Assembly (NCBI GenBank): GCA_910574915.1
Contig: CAJTCR010000054.1
Location: forward strand, 1-34,892
Length of the DNA stretch: 34,892 nt
Reading direction: 5' to 3'
From: Eubacteriaceae bacterium
GTDB lineage: Bacteria > Bacillota > Clostridia > Lachnospirales > Lachnospiraceae
In this document: piece by piece, positions 23,210-31,100 of the stretch
Layout: every line of letters begins with the position of its first letter
Position numbering within the stretch: the stretch's first letter is position 1
Notes under the pieces: generated by a model
The model's database searches: none
Seen by the model: only the letters and a program-made list of their open reading frames with translations
Told to the model about the DNA's origin: nothing
Translations under genes and position numbers: made by a program

Positions 23210-23695
23210 TTAGTCGGGCAATTCTACCATGCCGACAAAAGAGTAATAGATTTCGATTTCCTGTCTGCGAAGCTTCCCCCCCCGTTTCCCGTCAAGGGCT
23301 TCCGATTCGTGGATAACGATTTTCTCCACAAACTCCCGCAACAGGGTAGGGGTGAGTTCCTCAAAGCTGGTGTACTTGCGTACCACTTTCATAAACTTTT
23401 CAGCGTTTGCCGTGGCTTCCAGCGTCTTAGAAAGCTCGCTCTGCAAGGCGGCGGCTTTCTCTTTCAGTTTCTTTTGCTCGGCTTCGTAGTCTGCCGAAAG
23501 CTCCGTGAAACGCTCGTCCGATATGTGCCCGGTCACGCTGTCCTCATACAGCCGCTTGAAGATAGCGGAGAGTTCCGCAATCCATTTTTCTGCCGCTTCC
23601 AGCTCTTTCTTCTTGGCGGCGTTGCGGCGTTTGCTCCCGTCCTCGGTCTGTTCGGTCAACAGCTTCATAAACCGGGCTTCGTGCTTTGCGGCGTA
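23210..23695 (-). pseudogene. Large serine recombinase, C-terminal fragment (TnpX-like)
   Basis: About 160 residues remain. A long coiled coil (KKKELEAAEKWIAELSAIFK through EAEQKKLKEKAAAL) is followed by FVEKIVIHESEALDGKRGGK and EIYYSFVGMVELPD, the end of the DUF4368 region of large serine recombinases of the Tn4451/TnpX group. The catalytic N-terminal domain and the zinc ribbon are missing: upstream, after SYAAKHEARF, a stop and a break follow at about 23697. It is therefore a scar of an integrative element, in line with the TnpW remnant at 24037. Confidence 0.8.
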
Positions 23696-23708
23696 GCTAG
23701 ACCACCAG

Positions 23709-23864
23709 ATGGAAACGGCCCTTTACCACCGGCTGGAAAGCAGACGGTGCAGCGAGTGCGGCGCTCTTTTCCTGCCTGGCTCCAACCGGGCGAAATATTG
23801 TAAGGATTGTGCCGCCAGGGTGCGCCGGAGGAGGGAGTCAGAACGCCAGCGGAAAAGGATATAA
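23709..23864 (+). pseudogene. Zinc-ribbon protein fragment
   Basis: The 51-codon frame reads RRCSECGALFLPGSNRAKYC followed by KDCAARVRRRRES. Two C-x2-C pairs (CSEC, CKDC) and a lysine/arginine tail form a zinc ribbon of the type found in short proteins of Lachnospiraceae mobile elements. No ribosome binding site precedes the ATG, and the frame begins only about 10 bases from the end of the recombinase fragment, so its 5' part was probably lost at the same junction. Confidence 0.45.
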
Positions 23865-24006
23865 AAACCACGCCGCCACAATCCGGCGCTGGGCGAACGC
23901 CGACAAAAAGAAAGAAGAATCGCCTGCCCGGAACCAGGATTACAGCGTAGAGGAAGGAGCCAGGGCGACCAAAGCGGCGGCGAAGGAGATTGTGAGGAAG
24001 GGATAA
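23809..24006 (+). pseudogene. Possible replication-protein tail fragment
   Basis: In another frame GKGYKNHAATIRRWANADKKK is followed by RNQDYSVEEG. A tyrosine-x-NH-x-x-T/V-IR-x-W motif with a lysine-rich end is usual at the C-terminus of phage or plasmid replisome-organiser proteins. It overlaps the zinc-ribbon frame and has no start signals; both are element debris. The call is tentative. Confidence 0.35.
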
Positions 24007-24036
24007 TATAAACTGATTGCATAAAAAGGAGGATTT

Positions 24037-24218
24037 ATGAACAGCGAGAAAATCACAGAGGACACTACCACCACAGCAACGGCTAAGGACGCCTCGCACT
24101 GGTGAAGAAGATTTGCCGGACTACCTACATTGTGCGGGTTCATTTCAGCAAGACCAGCAGGGAAACCATGAGTGACAAAATCAAGCGTATGCTGAAAAAT
24201 GAGATACGGCAGATGTAA
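24037..24218 (+). pseudogene. TnpW-type transposon-encoded protein, frameshifted
   Basis: An ATG at 24037 after AAAGGAGG starts MNSEKITEDTTTTATAKDAS, then the frame closes at 24102-24104. The adjacent frame continues with CRTTYIVRVHFSKTSRETMS and DKIKRMLKNEIRQM, ending at 24218. (K/R)TTYxVxVHFSxTSxETMxDKIxR is the signature of TnpW-like proteins (about 55-60 residues) of TnpX-type transposons. A one-step frameshift at about 24095 breaks the gene. TnpW lies close to the TnpX-like recombinase fragment, as in complete elements. Confidence 0.7.
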
Positions 24219-24296
24219 AAAAGCGATAACGCAAACAGGCCGGGATTCAGAAATGCGCTGGCTCCCGGCTTGTAAAATCAGGAGGTTTATGGTAGT

Positions 24297-25139
24297 ATGG
24301 AGATACGAAAACAGAAGGGAAAGCAGGTGGGAAGATTGACAGTGACGGAACAGATAGACCAGAAACATCAGGAAGATTTACAGAGGCTAAGAGGCTTTCG
24401 CCTGCTTGATGATGATTTCCTTACCAAGTGTTTTGAGGGAGATACGGCAAGCATAGAACTGGTATTACGGATTGTGCTGGAAAAGCCGGATTTAAAGGTG
24501 CTGGATGTCCGCACTCAGGTATTTGTGGAGAACCTGCTGAACCGTTCGGTGAGGCTGGATATCCTGGCTACGGACAGCACAGGGGTGAAACTGAATGTGG
24601 AGGTACAGCGCTCCGACAAAGGAGCCGGGAGAAAAAGGGCAAGGTACAACAGCAGCATGATGGACGCAAACCTTTTGAAGAAAGGCGAGGACTTCGACAA
24701 GCTGCCGGAGACGTGGGTAATCTTTATCACAGAGAATGACGTAATGGGAAAAGGGCTGCCGCTCTATCCGGTTGAGCGGTGCTTTTTAGGAACCGGGGAA
24801 AGATTTGAGGACGGTTCGCACATACTGTATGTAAATGGCGCTTACCGCAGCGATACGCCAATCGGGAAGTTAATGCATGACTTCTCCTGCACAGACGCAG
24901 CGGATATGTACTATGGGACACTGGCGGACAGGGTGAGATTTTTCAAAGAGAGCAAGGAGGGAATCGAGATTATGTGCCGTGCTATGGAAGATATGAGAAA
25001 TCAGACATTAAAAGAAGGAATGATAAATGTTGCAAAGAAAATGCTGGAAGATGGGACAATAACGCTTGAAAAGATTGCGGAATTTGTTGGCCTTTCAGTT
25101 GACGAAGTGAGAAAATTGAAAACAGACCAGAATATGTAA
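24297..25139 (+). CDS. Rpn-family PD-(D/E)XK nuclease/transposase
   Basis: The 280-residue product starts at an ATG 11 bases after AGGAGG. The N-terminal part fits the PF12784 (PDDEXK_2) family: FRLLDDDFLTKCFEGD, then RLDILATDSTGVKLNVEVQR, where Asp, Glu and Gln form the catalytic D...E-x-Q motif. In the middle are YVNGAYRSDTPIGKLMHDF, also typical. The C-terminus (about 245-275) has a short HTH-like motif (EKIAEFVGLSVDEVRKLK) shared by many family members. Rpn proteins promote recombination and some act in phage defence. The gene is complete and ends in a strong terminator; it is the only intact element gene here. Confidence 0.88.
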   Translation: MEIRKQKGKQVGRLTVTEQIDQKHQEDLQRLRGFRLLDDDFLTKCFEGDTASIELVLRIVLEKPDLKVLDVRTQVFVENLLNRSVRLDILATDSTGVKLNVEVQRSDKGAGRKRARYNSSMMDANLLKKGEDFDKLPETWVIFITENDVMGKGLPLYPVERCFLGTGERFEDGSHILYVNGAYRSDTPIGKLMHDFSCTDAADMYYGTLADRVRFFKESKEGIEIMCRAMEDMRNQTLKEGMINVAKKMLEDGTITLEKIAEFVGLSVDEVRKLKTDQNM

Positions 25140-25150
25140 ATGGCACTAAT

Positions 25151-25192
25151 GAGCCAGGAATCTAAAAAACGGGTTCCTGGCTCTATTTTTTT
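25151..25192 (+). terminator. Terminator of rpn gene
   Basis: GAGCCAGGAA (25151-25160) and TTCCTGGCTC (25174-25183) form a perfect 10-bp stem, followed by TATTTTTTT. Confidence 0.9.
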
Positions 25193-25256
25193 GCCCTGAA
25201 ATGTAAATTTTCTGTAAATTTGATTAAAAAGTCCTTTACAACCTGGATTCTCGCAG

Positions 25257-25478
25257 TTAACATGACGAGGTTGGTACCTTCACTCCGAGAGCCTCATATA
25301 TTTTTGCCTGCTTATCGAGAAGTTCTCCAATCCTTAAGGAATGGTTTGCATCTTCAAAGCACTCAATCACATCAAGCTTATCAAGCAACTGATGCAGAGT
25401 GTAGTTTTTATATAAATCTGATTTTTTCATCTTATGGCCAAGATGAGATATCAGAATTAATGCAACAAACCAGATCAA
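25257..25478 (-). pseudogene. Transposase C-terminal remnant (IS1634-like)
   Basis: Minus-strand reading gives SLHPxx-type tail residues: LYKNYTLHQLLDKLDVIECF, then HSLRIGELLDKQAKIYEALGV and a stop. This looks like the C-terminal end of IS1634-type DDE transposases, where LLDELDVIECF precedes a GEI-x-x-KQ motif. The catalytic part is missing: the sequence changes to the Big2-cyclophilin gene at about 25475. It is the end of an insertion sequence left behind after deletion. Confidence 0.55.
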
Positions 25479-25479
25479 A

Positions 25480-26101
25480 TCTGACCATGTCAGTAAATCA
25501 GAAGAAAAATTTAAAGCTGCAAAACAGCAGCGGAAAGATTACATGGAGCATTCTTTCCGGGAAAAAGTGTGTTTCCATAAAAAAATCTGGCAGTAAAACG
25601 GTTGTGGTCACGGCGAATCAGAAAGGAACAGCGGTAATACAGGCAAAAAACAAAGGAAAAAAATTTACTTGCAGAGTAACGGTAAAGAGCAGGCAGCCAT
25701 CAGGCGGCAGCCAGAAAGAGGAAGAGGTGCAAATGAGAATGGTAATCAGGGCAGGCGGCAAGAGTTTTCCGGCAGTGCTTTATAATAATGAAGCAGCGGC
25801 AGCAGTGTGGGAAAAACTGCCTATGACGTTTTATATGAGTGAAATGAATGGCAATGAAAAATATTATTTTATGGATGAGGAACTGCCAGTGGATGCCAGT
25901 GTTCCAGAAGCTGTTCATGAAGGTGACCTGATGCTGTACGGATCGGACTGTCTGGTGCTGTTTTATAAAGATTTCCGTACATCGTACAGATATACGCCGC
26001 TGGGGCGTGTTGAAAATCCTTCAGGCATTGCAAAGGCGCTTGGTACGGGAGATGTACAGGTAGTGTTTGAGAGGGCAGAGCTTGGTACTACGGCGAATTA
26101 G
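25480..26101 (+). pseudogene. Big2 + cyclophilin-like fold protein, 5'-truncated
   Basis: The open frame begins at 25220, but its first about 85 codons run antisense through the transposase remnant and look nothing like protein family sequence. From 25480 it encodes a bacterial Ig-like (Big2) domain (LTMSVNQKKNLKL, ITWSILSG, KGTAVIQAKNKGKKFTCRVTV), a Ser/Gly/Gln linker and a cyclophilin-like fold domain (MRMVIRAGGKSFPAVLYNNE, MNGNEKYYFMDEELP, GDLMLYGSDCLVLFY, and YTPLGRVENP). Full-length relatives are secreted lipoproteins with a signal peptide; that part has been removed. Without a signal it would stay in the cytosol, if made at all. Confidence 0.65.
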
Positions 26102-26231
26102 GTTGAATTAATTTATTTGCTGAATTGTTACAAAATCAACAATACTGTTTGAAAGATATCGTCTTGTAAGTGTTCAGGGCGGTATTTTTGCGTGCAAAAA
26201 AGAAAGCTGGTCTGGCTTTAGCACTTCCATG

Positions 26232-26260
26232 TTGACAAAAATGTCTAACGGTGTTAGACT
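26232..26260 (+). promoter_or_regulatory. blaI/blaR1 promoter
   Basis: TTGACA (26232-26237), 17 bases, TAGACT (26255-26260). The -35 box is consensus and the -10 box overlaps operator 1, a direct steric repression layout. Confidence 0.75.
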
Positions 26261-26284
26261 ATAGGTGTCTAAAGGAATTAGACA
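26243..26284. promoter_or_regulatory. Two BlaI/MecI-type operators
   Basis: Operator 1: GTCTAA-5-TTAGAC (26243-26259). Operator 2: TGTCTAA-5-TTAGACA (26266-26284). Both inverted repeats are perfect and their centres are 24 bases apart, on nearly the same helix face. They lie across the -10 box and the start point. Confidence 0.85.
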
Positions 26285-26301
26285 TACGCGCGTGAGAAGG
26301 A

Positions 26302-26361
26302 ATGAAAAAGACAGCAGGAGGGAGATAAAGGCGAATGAAGCGTGTCCTTAGCTGTCGGTAA
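26302..26361 (+). other. Two tandem 8-codon upstream ORFs
   Basis: ATG at 26302 encodes MKKTAGGR (stop 26326-26328), and ATG at 26335 encodes MKRVLSCR (stop 26359-26361). The second has AGGAGGGAGA upstream and ends 13 bases before the blaI start, so it could couple or attenuate translation of blaI. They may be chance. Confidence 0.35.
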
Positions 26362-26374
26362 AGGAGGATGTTTT

Positions 26375-26743
26375 ATGGAAATTTATAAATTGGGTGAGAT
26401 GGAGGCGCGTTTTGCGGATCTGATCTGGGAGCATGCGCCCATTCGCTCAGGGGAGTTGACGAAGCTGTGCGAGCAGAAATTTGACTGGAAGCGAACCACT
26501 ACCTATACGATGCTGAAGCGTCTGTGTGAGCGGGGGATGTTTGTGAATAAGAGTGGAACGGTAGATGTAAAGATGACAAAGGATGAGTTTTTGGCGGGAC
26601 AGGGCAGCTCATTTATCAAGGAACACTTTGAGGGTTCGCTGCCGTTGTTTCTTGCCGCATTTTCACGAAAAAACAAGCTGAGCAGTGAGGATGTGGAAAA
26701 GCTCCAGCAGATGATTGATTCTTATCGGGAGGAGGATGCGTGA
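26375..26743 (+). CDS. blaI: BlaI/MecI-family repressor
   Basis: From the ATG at 26375 (AAGGAGG 8 bases upstream) the protein has 122 residues. LGEMEARFADLIWEHAP, the recognition helix region WKRTTTYTMLKRLCERGMF and the C-terminal dimerisation helix (LSSEDVEKLQQMIDSY) are the BlaI/MecI pattern. BlaR1 cleaves such repressors between the DNA-binding and dimer domains. Two perfect operators lie upstream. It is followed directly by blaR1 with overlapping stop and start (TGATG). No beta-lactamase or PBP2a gene is in the window, so the target could be elsewhere or not a beta-lactamase. The symbol names the family. Confidence 0.9.
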   Translation: MEIYKLGEMEARFADLIWEHAPIRSGELTKLCEQKFDWKRTTTYTMLKRLCERGMFVNKSGTVDVKMTKDEFLAGQGSSFIKEHFEGSLPLFLAAFSRKNKLSSEDVEKLQQMIDSYREEDA

Positions 26744-29652
26744 TGATTGAGGGTTTGCTTCAAATGAGTGAGATGGGTGTGGTTGTGATTCTTGCGGTGC
26801 TGCTTCTCCGGTTGTGCCTGAGGCGGGTTCCGAAGAACTTTTCCTATGCACTGTGGGCGATTGTGCTCTTTCGGCTGCTGTGTCCTGTTTCGGTGACGCT
26901 TCCGGTTTCCGTGTTTAATCTGTTTGCGGGGGTTGGAACGGAAACGGATGTTACCGGTCAGATTCCGCCGCGTAGTGAGCCGGGAAACGGTCAGGCAGCT
27001 TTGATCGAACAAAAAAGCAGGCAGCAGACGACGAAAAAGCAATCTCCGGTGAACGGTCAGGCAGGCAGCCAGGTCGTTTCGGAAGTCTCGCAGGAACGGG
27101 CAGACGATGGCTGGAAGGGGATTTGTACGGCAGTATGGCTCGTCGGAGCAGTCGGGATGATTGCTTACGGCGCATTTGACATGGTGCGGCTGCACAGAAA
27201 GATCCGGGGTGCGAGTCCGGACAGGGAGAACATCTATCTGCTGGATGGCGTTGCCTCTCCTTTTGTGGCAGGCGTTGTCCGTCCAAGGATTTATCTGCCT
27301 TACGGATTATCTGAACAGGAGCGGGAATACGTACTGTTACATGAAAAGATACATATTAGAAGGGGAGATCCGCTGTTTCGGCTGCTTGCCTACTTTGCGC
27401 TTGCGCTGCACTGGTTCAACCCGTTTGTGTGGGTGGCGTTTTTTGTAAGCGGCAGAGACATGGAGATGTCCTGTGATGAGCTGGTACTGCGCAGGATGGG
27501 TGTAAAGATCAAGCGTGAGTATTCGAATTCCCTGCTTGTGATGGCGCAGGGAAAAGGGCTTGTGACAAATATTTTCCTAGCGTTTGGTGAGGGGGATACG
27601 GGAAAACGTATTCGAAATGTGCTGAATTATAAAAAGGCGACGGCGCAGGCAGTCGGGATAGGTATTATGGCAGTCATATTTGCGCTGGTGGCCCTGGGGT
27701 CGAATCCGGTGGAGCCGACTTTGGCGGAGGATATGGCGGGCGGCACCGAAGAGATTGGCAAAGCCGCTGTAAAGGAAAGAGATAAAGCTGCGGATAGTAA
27801 GGAAATGCTTTCGATCGATTTGCTCTGTCAGATGGCGGATGAAGGAAAACTGGCGGACTGCGATTTTCGGAAGTTTGTCAATGGAATTTATACTCCGCCG
27901 CAGGAGGATGTGCCAGATTACTACAGCGTGAGCTTTTCGTTTAAAAATGAGCAGGGGGATGTGTTTGTCGAGGCCGCCTGTCAGAAAAAGGACGCCGGGG
28001 ACGTTATGGGTGTTCCTGACAGTATATATTTGCGGAGGCAGTGGGATCAGGAGGCGCTTCTGATTTACAGCCGGGATTCACAGGCTTATTATCGTACGGG
28101 AACACCGCCTGCTGGCGAGGAGATTCTGGCTTTTCTGACTGCGGATTTTGATATCATGAAGGAAATCTCCTTTGAGATGCCGGATGGGCTTACGATGGAG
28201 CCATACAGTGCAAATACGGGCTATCTGGGTGGACGGCTGTTTTCGCCGAAAGTATACGAAGGGGAGGAGCATACGCCTCTTGAGTGGATGGCGTCTGGGA
28301 TGGTGTCGCGCTTTGATGCGGAGTATCTGCTGAGATGGGAGGACGGGTGGATTTCACAGGTTCTAAGCTTCCGCAACCACGCGGTTATGACCGGTATGAA
28401 CCAGGTTTATGATCTTGACGCGCCTGCGATGCTTGTGTCGGAGGAGTACGACTTGCATACTCCGCAGGAAATGTATGATCTGGATCAGAAGGGAATTGCC
28501 TATGAGCCAACCAGCAGCTACTGGTGTCTGTATATTGCAAAAGAAGGGGCGGCTACCGGCTATATTGTATCACTGAATGCGAAAAACTTTACAGAGGAGG
28601 ATATGCTTTCGCTGGCAAAAACGATTCGCCTTGCGGATATCGCTGACGAATCGGTGAACGGCATGATGCAAGAGCCAGAGGATGTGGAGGATGATGCAAA
28701 AGGAGTGATTTCGGAGACGGTTTCTGTTCGATCCGTTTCCCGCAGCCTTCCTGGCATTGACCGTTATGTGGCGCCGGACGGGGAGTGGGAGGATGACTAT
28801 GGAGATACGCTGGTCTTTGCGGATGACTGCAAGTATTTTATCAACTATGGACGTGAGACTATGAGTGCGCAGGAGGTCAATTTCTCGAAGTTTGCGGAGG
28901 CTGTCGAACAGGGTGATCCGGTCTTAAATAAGTCCTGTGTGGTGGAGATTCATAATGATGATAAGCTGGTCCATTCCATTACGCTGGTCAGCGGGCGCTA
29001 TCTGAATGGTGTCAGCTATGTGGAGCATCCGGGCTGGATTTGCGGCGAGGATCCGATGTTGTATGACGAATATCAAAAGCAATATCCGGTTGTGCGCACG
29101 GAGACGATGGACATTGCAGCCGCGCCGGGAGAGGAGACGATCGAAATTCGCAAAGGATATCGCAAGGAGGACGGGATTACAAGTGTTGATGTATTTTTCA
29201 GAGATCAGAAGGATGGGCGTCTTTTAGGAGGTTTTTCCGCTTCCGACGAGGGAATGTGTCTGTGCAATCTGTATGCGGGAAGAATGGACGGCGCCGGAGA
29301 TCCCTTCATACTGGAAGTGCATCTGGAAAACCGCGATACTCATGGCGAGTACAGGTATTATGTCTATACACTGGGTGAGGAGCCCGGGACATTTGTACAG
29401 ACTGCGGGCAGCAGCATTGTCTGGGAGAAGGACGGGCCACTGGTTTACGATGCGGTGGAAATGGATATTTTCCTTCATATGCTGGACCACTATTTAGCGG
29501 ACAGCCATCTACTTGCCGGCATGGAGTGGAAGGAAGACGGTATGCTGGGAATCCGCACGGAAGCGGTCTGCGATGAGGGCCGGTTCACCTATGCGAATTG
29601 CAGGCCGGCCTGCTTTCCAGACCCCTATGAGGCAGATACCTCTGGCAAATGA
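26743..29652 (+). CDS. BlaR1/MecR1-type M56 metalloprotease with very large sensor domain
   Basis: The 969-residue product starts at an ATG overlapping the blaI stop, with GGGAGGAGG upstream. Residues 1-320 form the M56 protease: four membrane helices (about 13-30, 36-56, 127-146, 302-320), the cytosolic zinc motif HEKIH (200-204) and the third-ligand region MSCDELVLRR. This part cleaves BlaI when a signal reaches it. The remaining about 640 residues face outward. They show no SxxK / KTG penicillin-binding set; instead there are repeated beta-rich segments (SKEMLSIDLLCQMAD, a middle MEPYSANTGYLGGR region, and DRYVAPDGEWEDDYGD to the end). Canonical BlaR1 has a sensor of about 250 residues. 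Base composition is GC-richer than its neighbours. The ligand is unknown. Confidence 0.85.
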   Translation: MIEGLLQMSEMGVVVILAVLLLRLCLRRVPKNFSYALWAIVLFRLLCPVSVTLPVSVFNLFAGVGTETDVTGQIPPRSEPGNGQAALIEQKSRQQTTKKQSPVNGQAGSQVVSEVSQERADDGWKGICTAVWLVGAVGMIAYGAFDMVRLHRKIRGASPDRENIYLLDGVASPFVAGVVRPRIYLPYGLSEQEREYVLLHEKIHIRRGDPLFRLLAYFALALHWFNPFVWVAFFVSGRDMEMSCDELVLRRMGVKIKREYSNSLLVMAQGKGLVTNIFLAFGEGDTGKRIRNVLNYKKATAQAVGIGIMAVIFALVALGSNPVEPTLAEDMAGGTEEIGKAAVKERDKAADSKEMLSIDLLCQMADEGKLADCDFRKFVNGIYTPPQEDVPDYYSVSFSFKNEQGDVFVEAACQKKDAGDVMGVPDSIYLRRQWDQEALLIYSRDSQAYYRTGTPPAGEEILAFLTADFDIMKEISFEMPDGLTMEPYSANTGYLGGRLFSPKVYEGEEHTPLEWMASGMVSRFDAEYLLRWEDGWISQVLSFRNHAVMTGMNQVYDLDAPAMLVSEEYDLHTPQEMYDLDQKGIAYEPTSSYWCLYIAKEGAATGYIVSLNAKNFTEEDMLSLAKTIRLADIADESVNGMMQEPEDVEDDAKGVISETVSVRSVSRSLPGIDRYVAPDGEWEDDYGDTLVFADDCKYFINYGRETMSAQEVNFSKFAEAVEQGDPVLNKSCVVEIHNDDKLVHSITLVSGRYLNGVSYVEHPGWICGEDPMLYDEYQKQYPVVRTETMDIAAAPGEETIEIRKGYRKEDGITSVDVFFRDQKDGRLLGGFSASDEGMCLCNLYAGRMDGAGDPFILEVHLENRDTHGEYRYYVYTLGEEPGTFVQTAGSSIVWEKDGPLVYDAVEMDIFLHMLDHYLADSHLLAGMEWKEDGMLGIRTEAVCDEGRFTYANCRPACFPDPYEADTSGK

Positions 29653-30000
29653 ATAGGTTCCTGTTCTTGGTGTGCGATGTTGGAAATCTTGGCTGTATTG
29701 CGTAAATCTTTAATAGGTATAATTAGTGGATAATAACTAGGAACGTTCTTCAATTAGGCTTTTGGGGGAATTCCCAAAAGCCTGCTATACTTTAGCCAGG
29801 ATAGGATCAAGAAGTCGTCGTACTTCTAAAGTGCATTCTGCATAAAGCTGAGGTTTGGAAATGACATTTCTGCCGCATCTACTTGTCCTTATCTTTTCGA
29901 CATATTTGCATCATAATCCACCTCTGCTTTGATATATAGTTATAGAAGTTCACCATTATTATAGCAGATTTTTAAAGACTTGGCCAAAAGACTTATTGAA
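29653..30000. other. Gene-poor stretch with inverted repeat and gene debris
   Basis: A perfect 11-bp inverted repeat AGGCTTTTGGG/CCCAAAAGCCT lies at 29756-29783 with a 6-base loop; it could end the blaR1 transcript although no T-run follows. On the minus strand at about 29793-29895 a frame reads NVISKPQLYAECTLEVRRLL followed by DPILAKV and a stop, which looks like the end of a lost gene that I cannot name. Nothing else in this stretch is recognisable. Confidence 0.4.
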
Positions 30001-30066
30001 GTTGCTTTGTATTTAAGGTTGACAAAAGCAACACATTGCTTTATGATAAGAGTTGACAAAAGCAAC
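30001..30066 (+). promoter_or_regulatory. marR-GNAT promoter with repeated operator
   Basis: TTGACA (30019-30024), 17 bases, TATGAT (30042-30047) is a near-consensus promoter. GTTGACAAAAGCAAC occurs twice (30018-30032, 30052-30066). GTTGCTTT (30001-30008) pairs with AAAGCAAC at 30025-30032, and TTGCTTT (30037-30043) with AAAGCAAC at 30059-30066, giving two spaced inverted repeats over and behind the promoter, probably for the MarR protein. Confidence 0.65.
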
Positions 30067-30084
30067 TTATGAGGAGGGAAGAAG

Positions 30085-30534
30085 TTGGACAGTCATATGA
30101 TTAAAAGGATACGCTCATTTAATCGTTACTACACTATATGGCTGGAAGTAATGAATAAGGAATATTTGGAAACAGATTTTTCGTGGACAGAATCAAGAAT
30201 ACTGTTTGAAATTCATATTTCCCCTGGAATTAACGCTACTGAATTATGTGAACATTTCAATATGGATAAAGGCTATATGAGCAGGATTCTCAGGAAATTT
30301 GAAAAGCAGCGCATTTTGACCAGGGAGCAGATCTTGGGCAGCAAAGGGTTGAAAAAAATATATCTGACAAAGGCAGGAGAAAAAATCGTTCATCAGATAA
30401 ATACGAATGGTGACAGACAAATCGCTGATAAGCTCAAAGGAGTGGACGATGCTACTTGTATACAACTATGTGAAGCAATGGAATTTATTAAAAAAGTGCT
30501 GAGCGAAAATGAGAAAGGAGGTATGCCGGAATGA
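30085..30534 (+). CDS. MarR-family regulator
   Basis: The 149-residue protein starts at a TTG 6 bases after AGGAGGG; the next ATG (30097) would be 18 bases away. The HTH (ATELCEHFNMDKGYMSRILRKFEKQRIL) and wing (LGSKGLKKIYLTKAG) fit MarR. The N-terminal SFNRYYTIWLEVMN is the usual start of the MarR half of MarR-GNAT fusion proteins, and indeed the next gene encodes a GNAT enzyme overlapping by ATGA (30531-30534). It should regulate its own operon through the GTTGCTTT repeats. Confidence 0.88.
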   Translation: MDSHMIKRIRSFNRYYTIWLEVMNKEYLETDFSWTESRILFEIHISPGINATELCEHFNMDKGYMSRILRKFEKQRILTREQILGSKGLKKIYLTKAGEKIVHQINTNGDRQIADKLKGVDDATCIQLCEAMEFIKKVLSENEKGGMPE

Positions 30535-31019
30535 ATTCTGAAATTTCTATTCGTACGTATAAACCAGGAGATCCCAGCATGGTTTGCTATTTTCAATATA
30601 AGCTGTATGAAAAGCAGTATCACTTTAATGGTTTTTATGAAAAGGAAATGCTGGAAGGAATGGCGGAACTATATAACGATTTGGAAGGCAGTCAAATGTG
30701 GATTGCAGAACTTGACGAAAAAATCGTTGGAGATATTGCGATTATTAAAAAAGGAATGGATAAGGCGCAGCTAAGGTGGTTTGGCGTGGACTTAAGCTTG
30801 CAGGGGCAAGGCCTGGGAACTGAATTGCTGAAAACAGCAATCCACTTTTGCCAGGAAAAGGGCTATCGGTATCTGACGTTATGCACGCTTGATCTTCTGA
30901 AAACAGCAAGACATCTTTATGCAAAATTTGGTTTTCATAAAACAGAGAGAGCAGCCTTTAATGAATGGGATAAAAACAGAGAGATGTATCGTGAGGTTTG
31001 GGAGTGTGTGCTTAGATAA
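30531..31019 (+). CDS. GNAT-family N-acetyltransferase
   Basis: The 162-residue product has the GNAT core: beta strands up to MWIAELDEKIVGDIAII, LRWFGVDLSLQGQGLGTELL with the Q-x-x-G-x-G/A acetyl-CoA loop (QGQGLG), and YLTLCTLDLLKTARHLYAKFGF for the C-terminal helix. It transfers an acetyl group from acetyl-CoA to an amine; substrate unknown. It overlaps the MarR gene and corresponds to the second half of the common MarR-GNAT fusion. The ribosome binding site GAAAGGAGG lies in the end of the MarR gene. Confidence 0.88.
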   Translation: MNSEISIRTYKPGDPSMVCYFQYKLYEKQYHFNGFYEKEMLEGMAELYNDLEGSQMWIAELDEKIVGDIAIIKKGMDKAQLRWFGVDLSLQGQGLGTELLKTAIHFCQEKGYRYLTLCTLDLLKTARHLYAKFGFHKTERAAFNEWDKNREMYREVWECVLR

Positions 31020-31100
31020 CCGGATGATGCATTAGAAGCAGGCGTTAAAAATTTTGCTGGCTTTTCTGATAGGTCTCCGGCGCAAGGTGAAGGAGCAGAA

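Noticed and set aside
23665..24099. 144-codon minus-strand ORF
   Set aside because: Antisense to zinc-ribbon, replication-type and TnpW fragments; Phe/Leu/Pro-rich shadow.
26102..26231. Possible gene between Big2-cyclophilin and blaI
   Set aside because: No start with SD and no frame longer than about 25 codons with protein-like sequence.
26722..27195. 157-codon minus-strand ORF rich in His and Arg
   Set aside because: Antisense to blaR1; high GC of that gene opens spurious frames.
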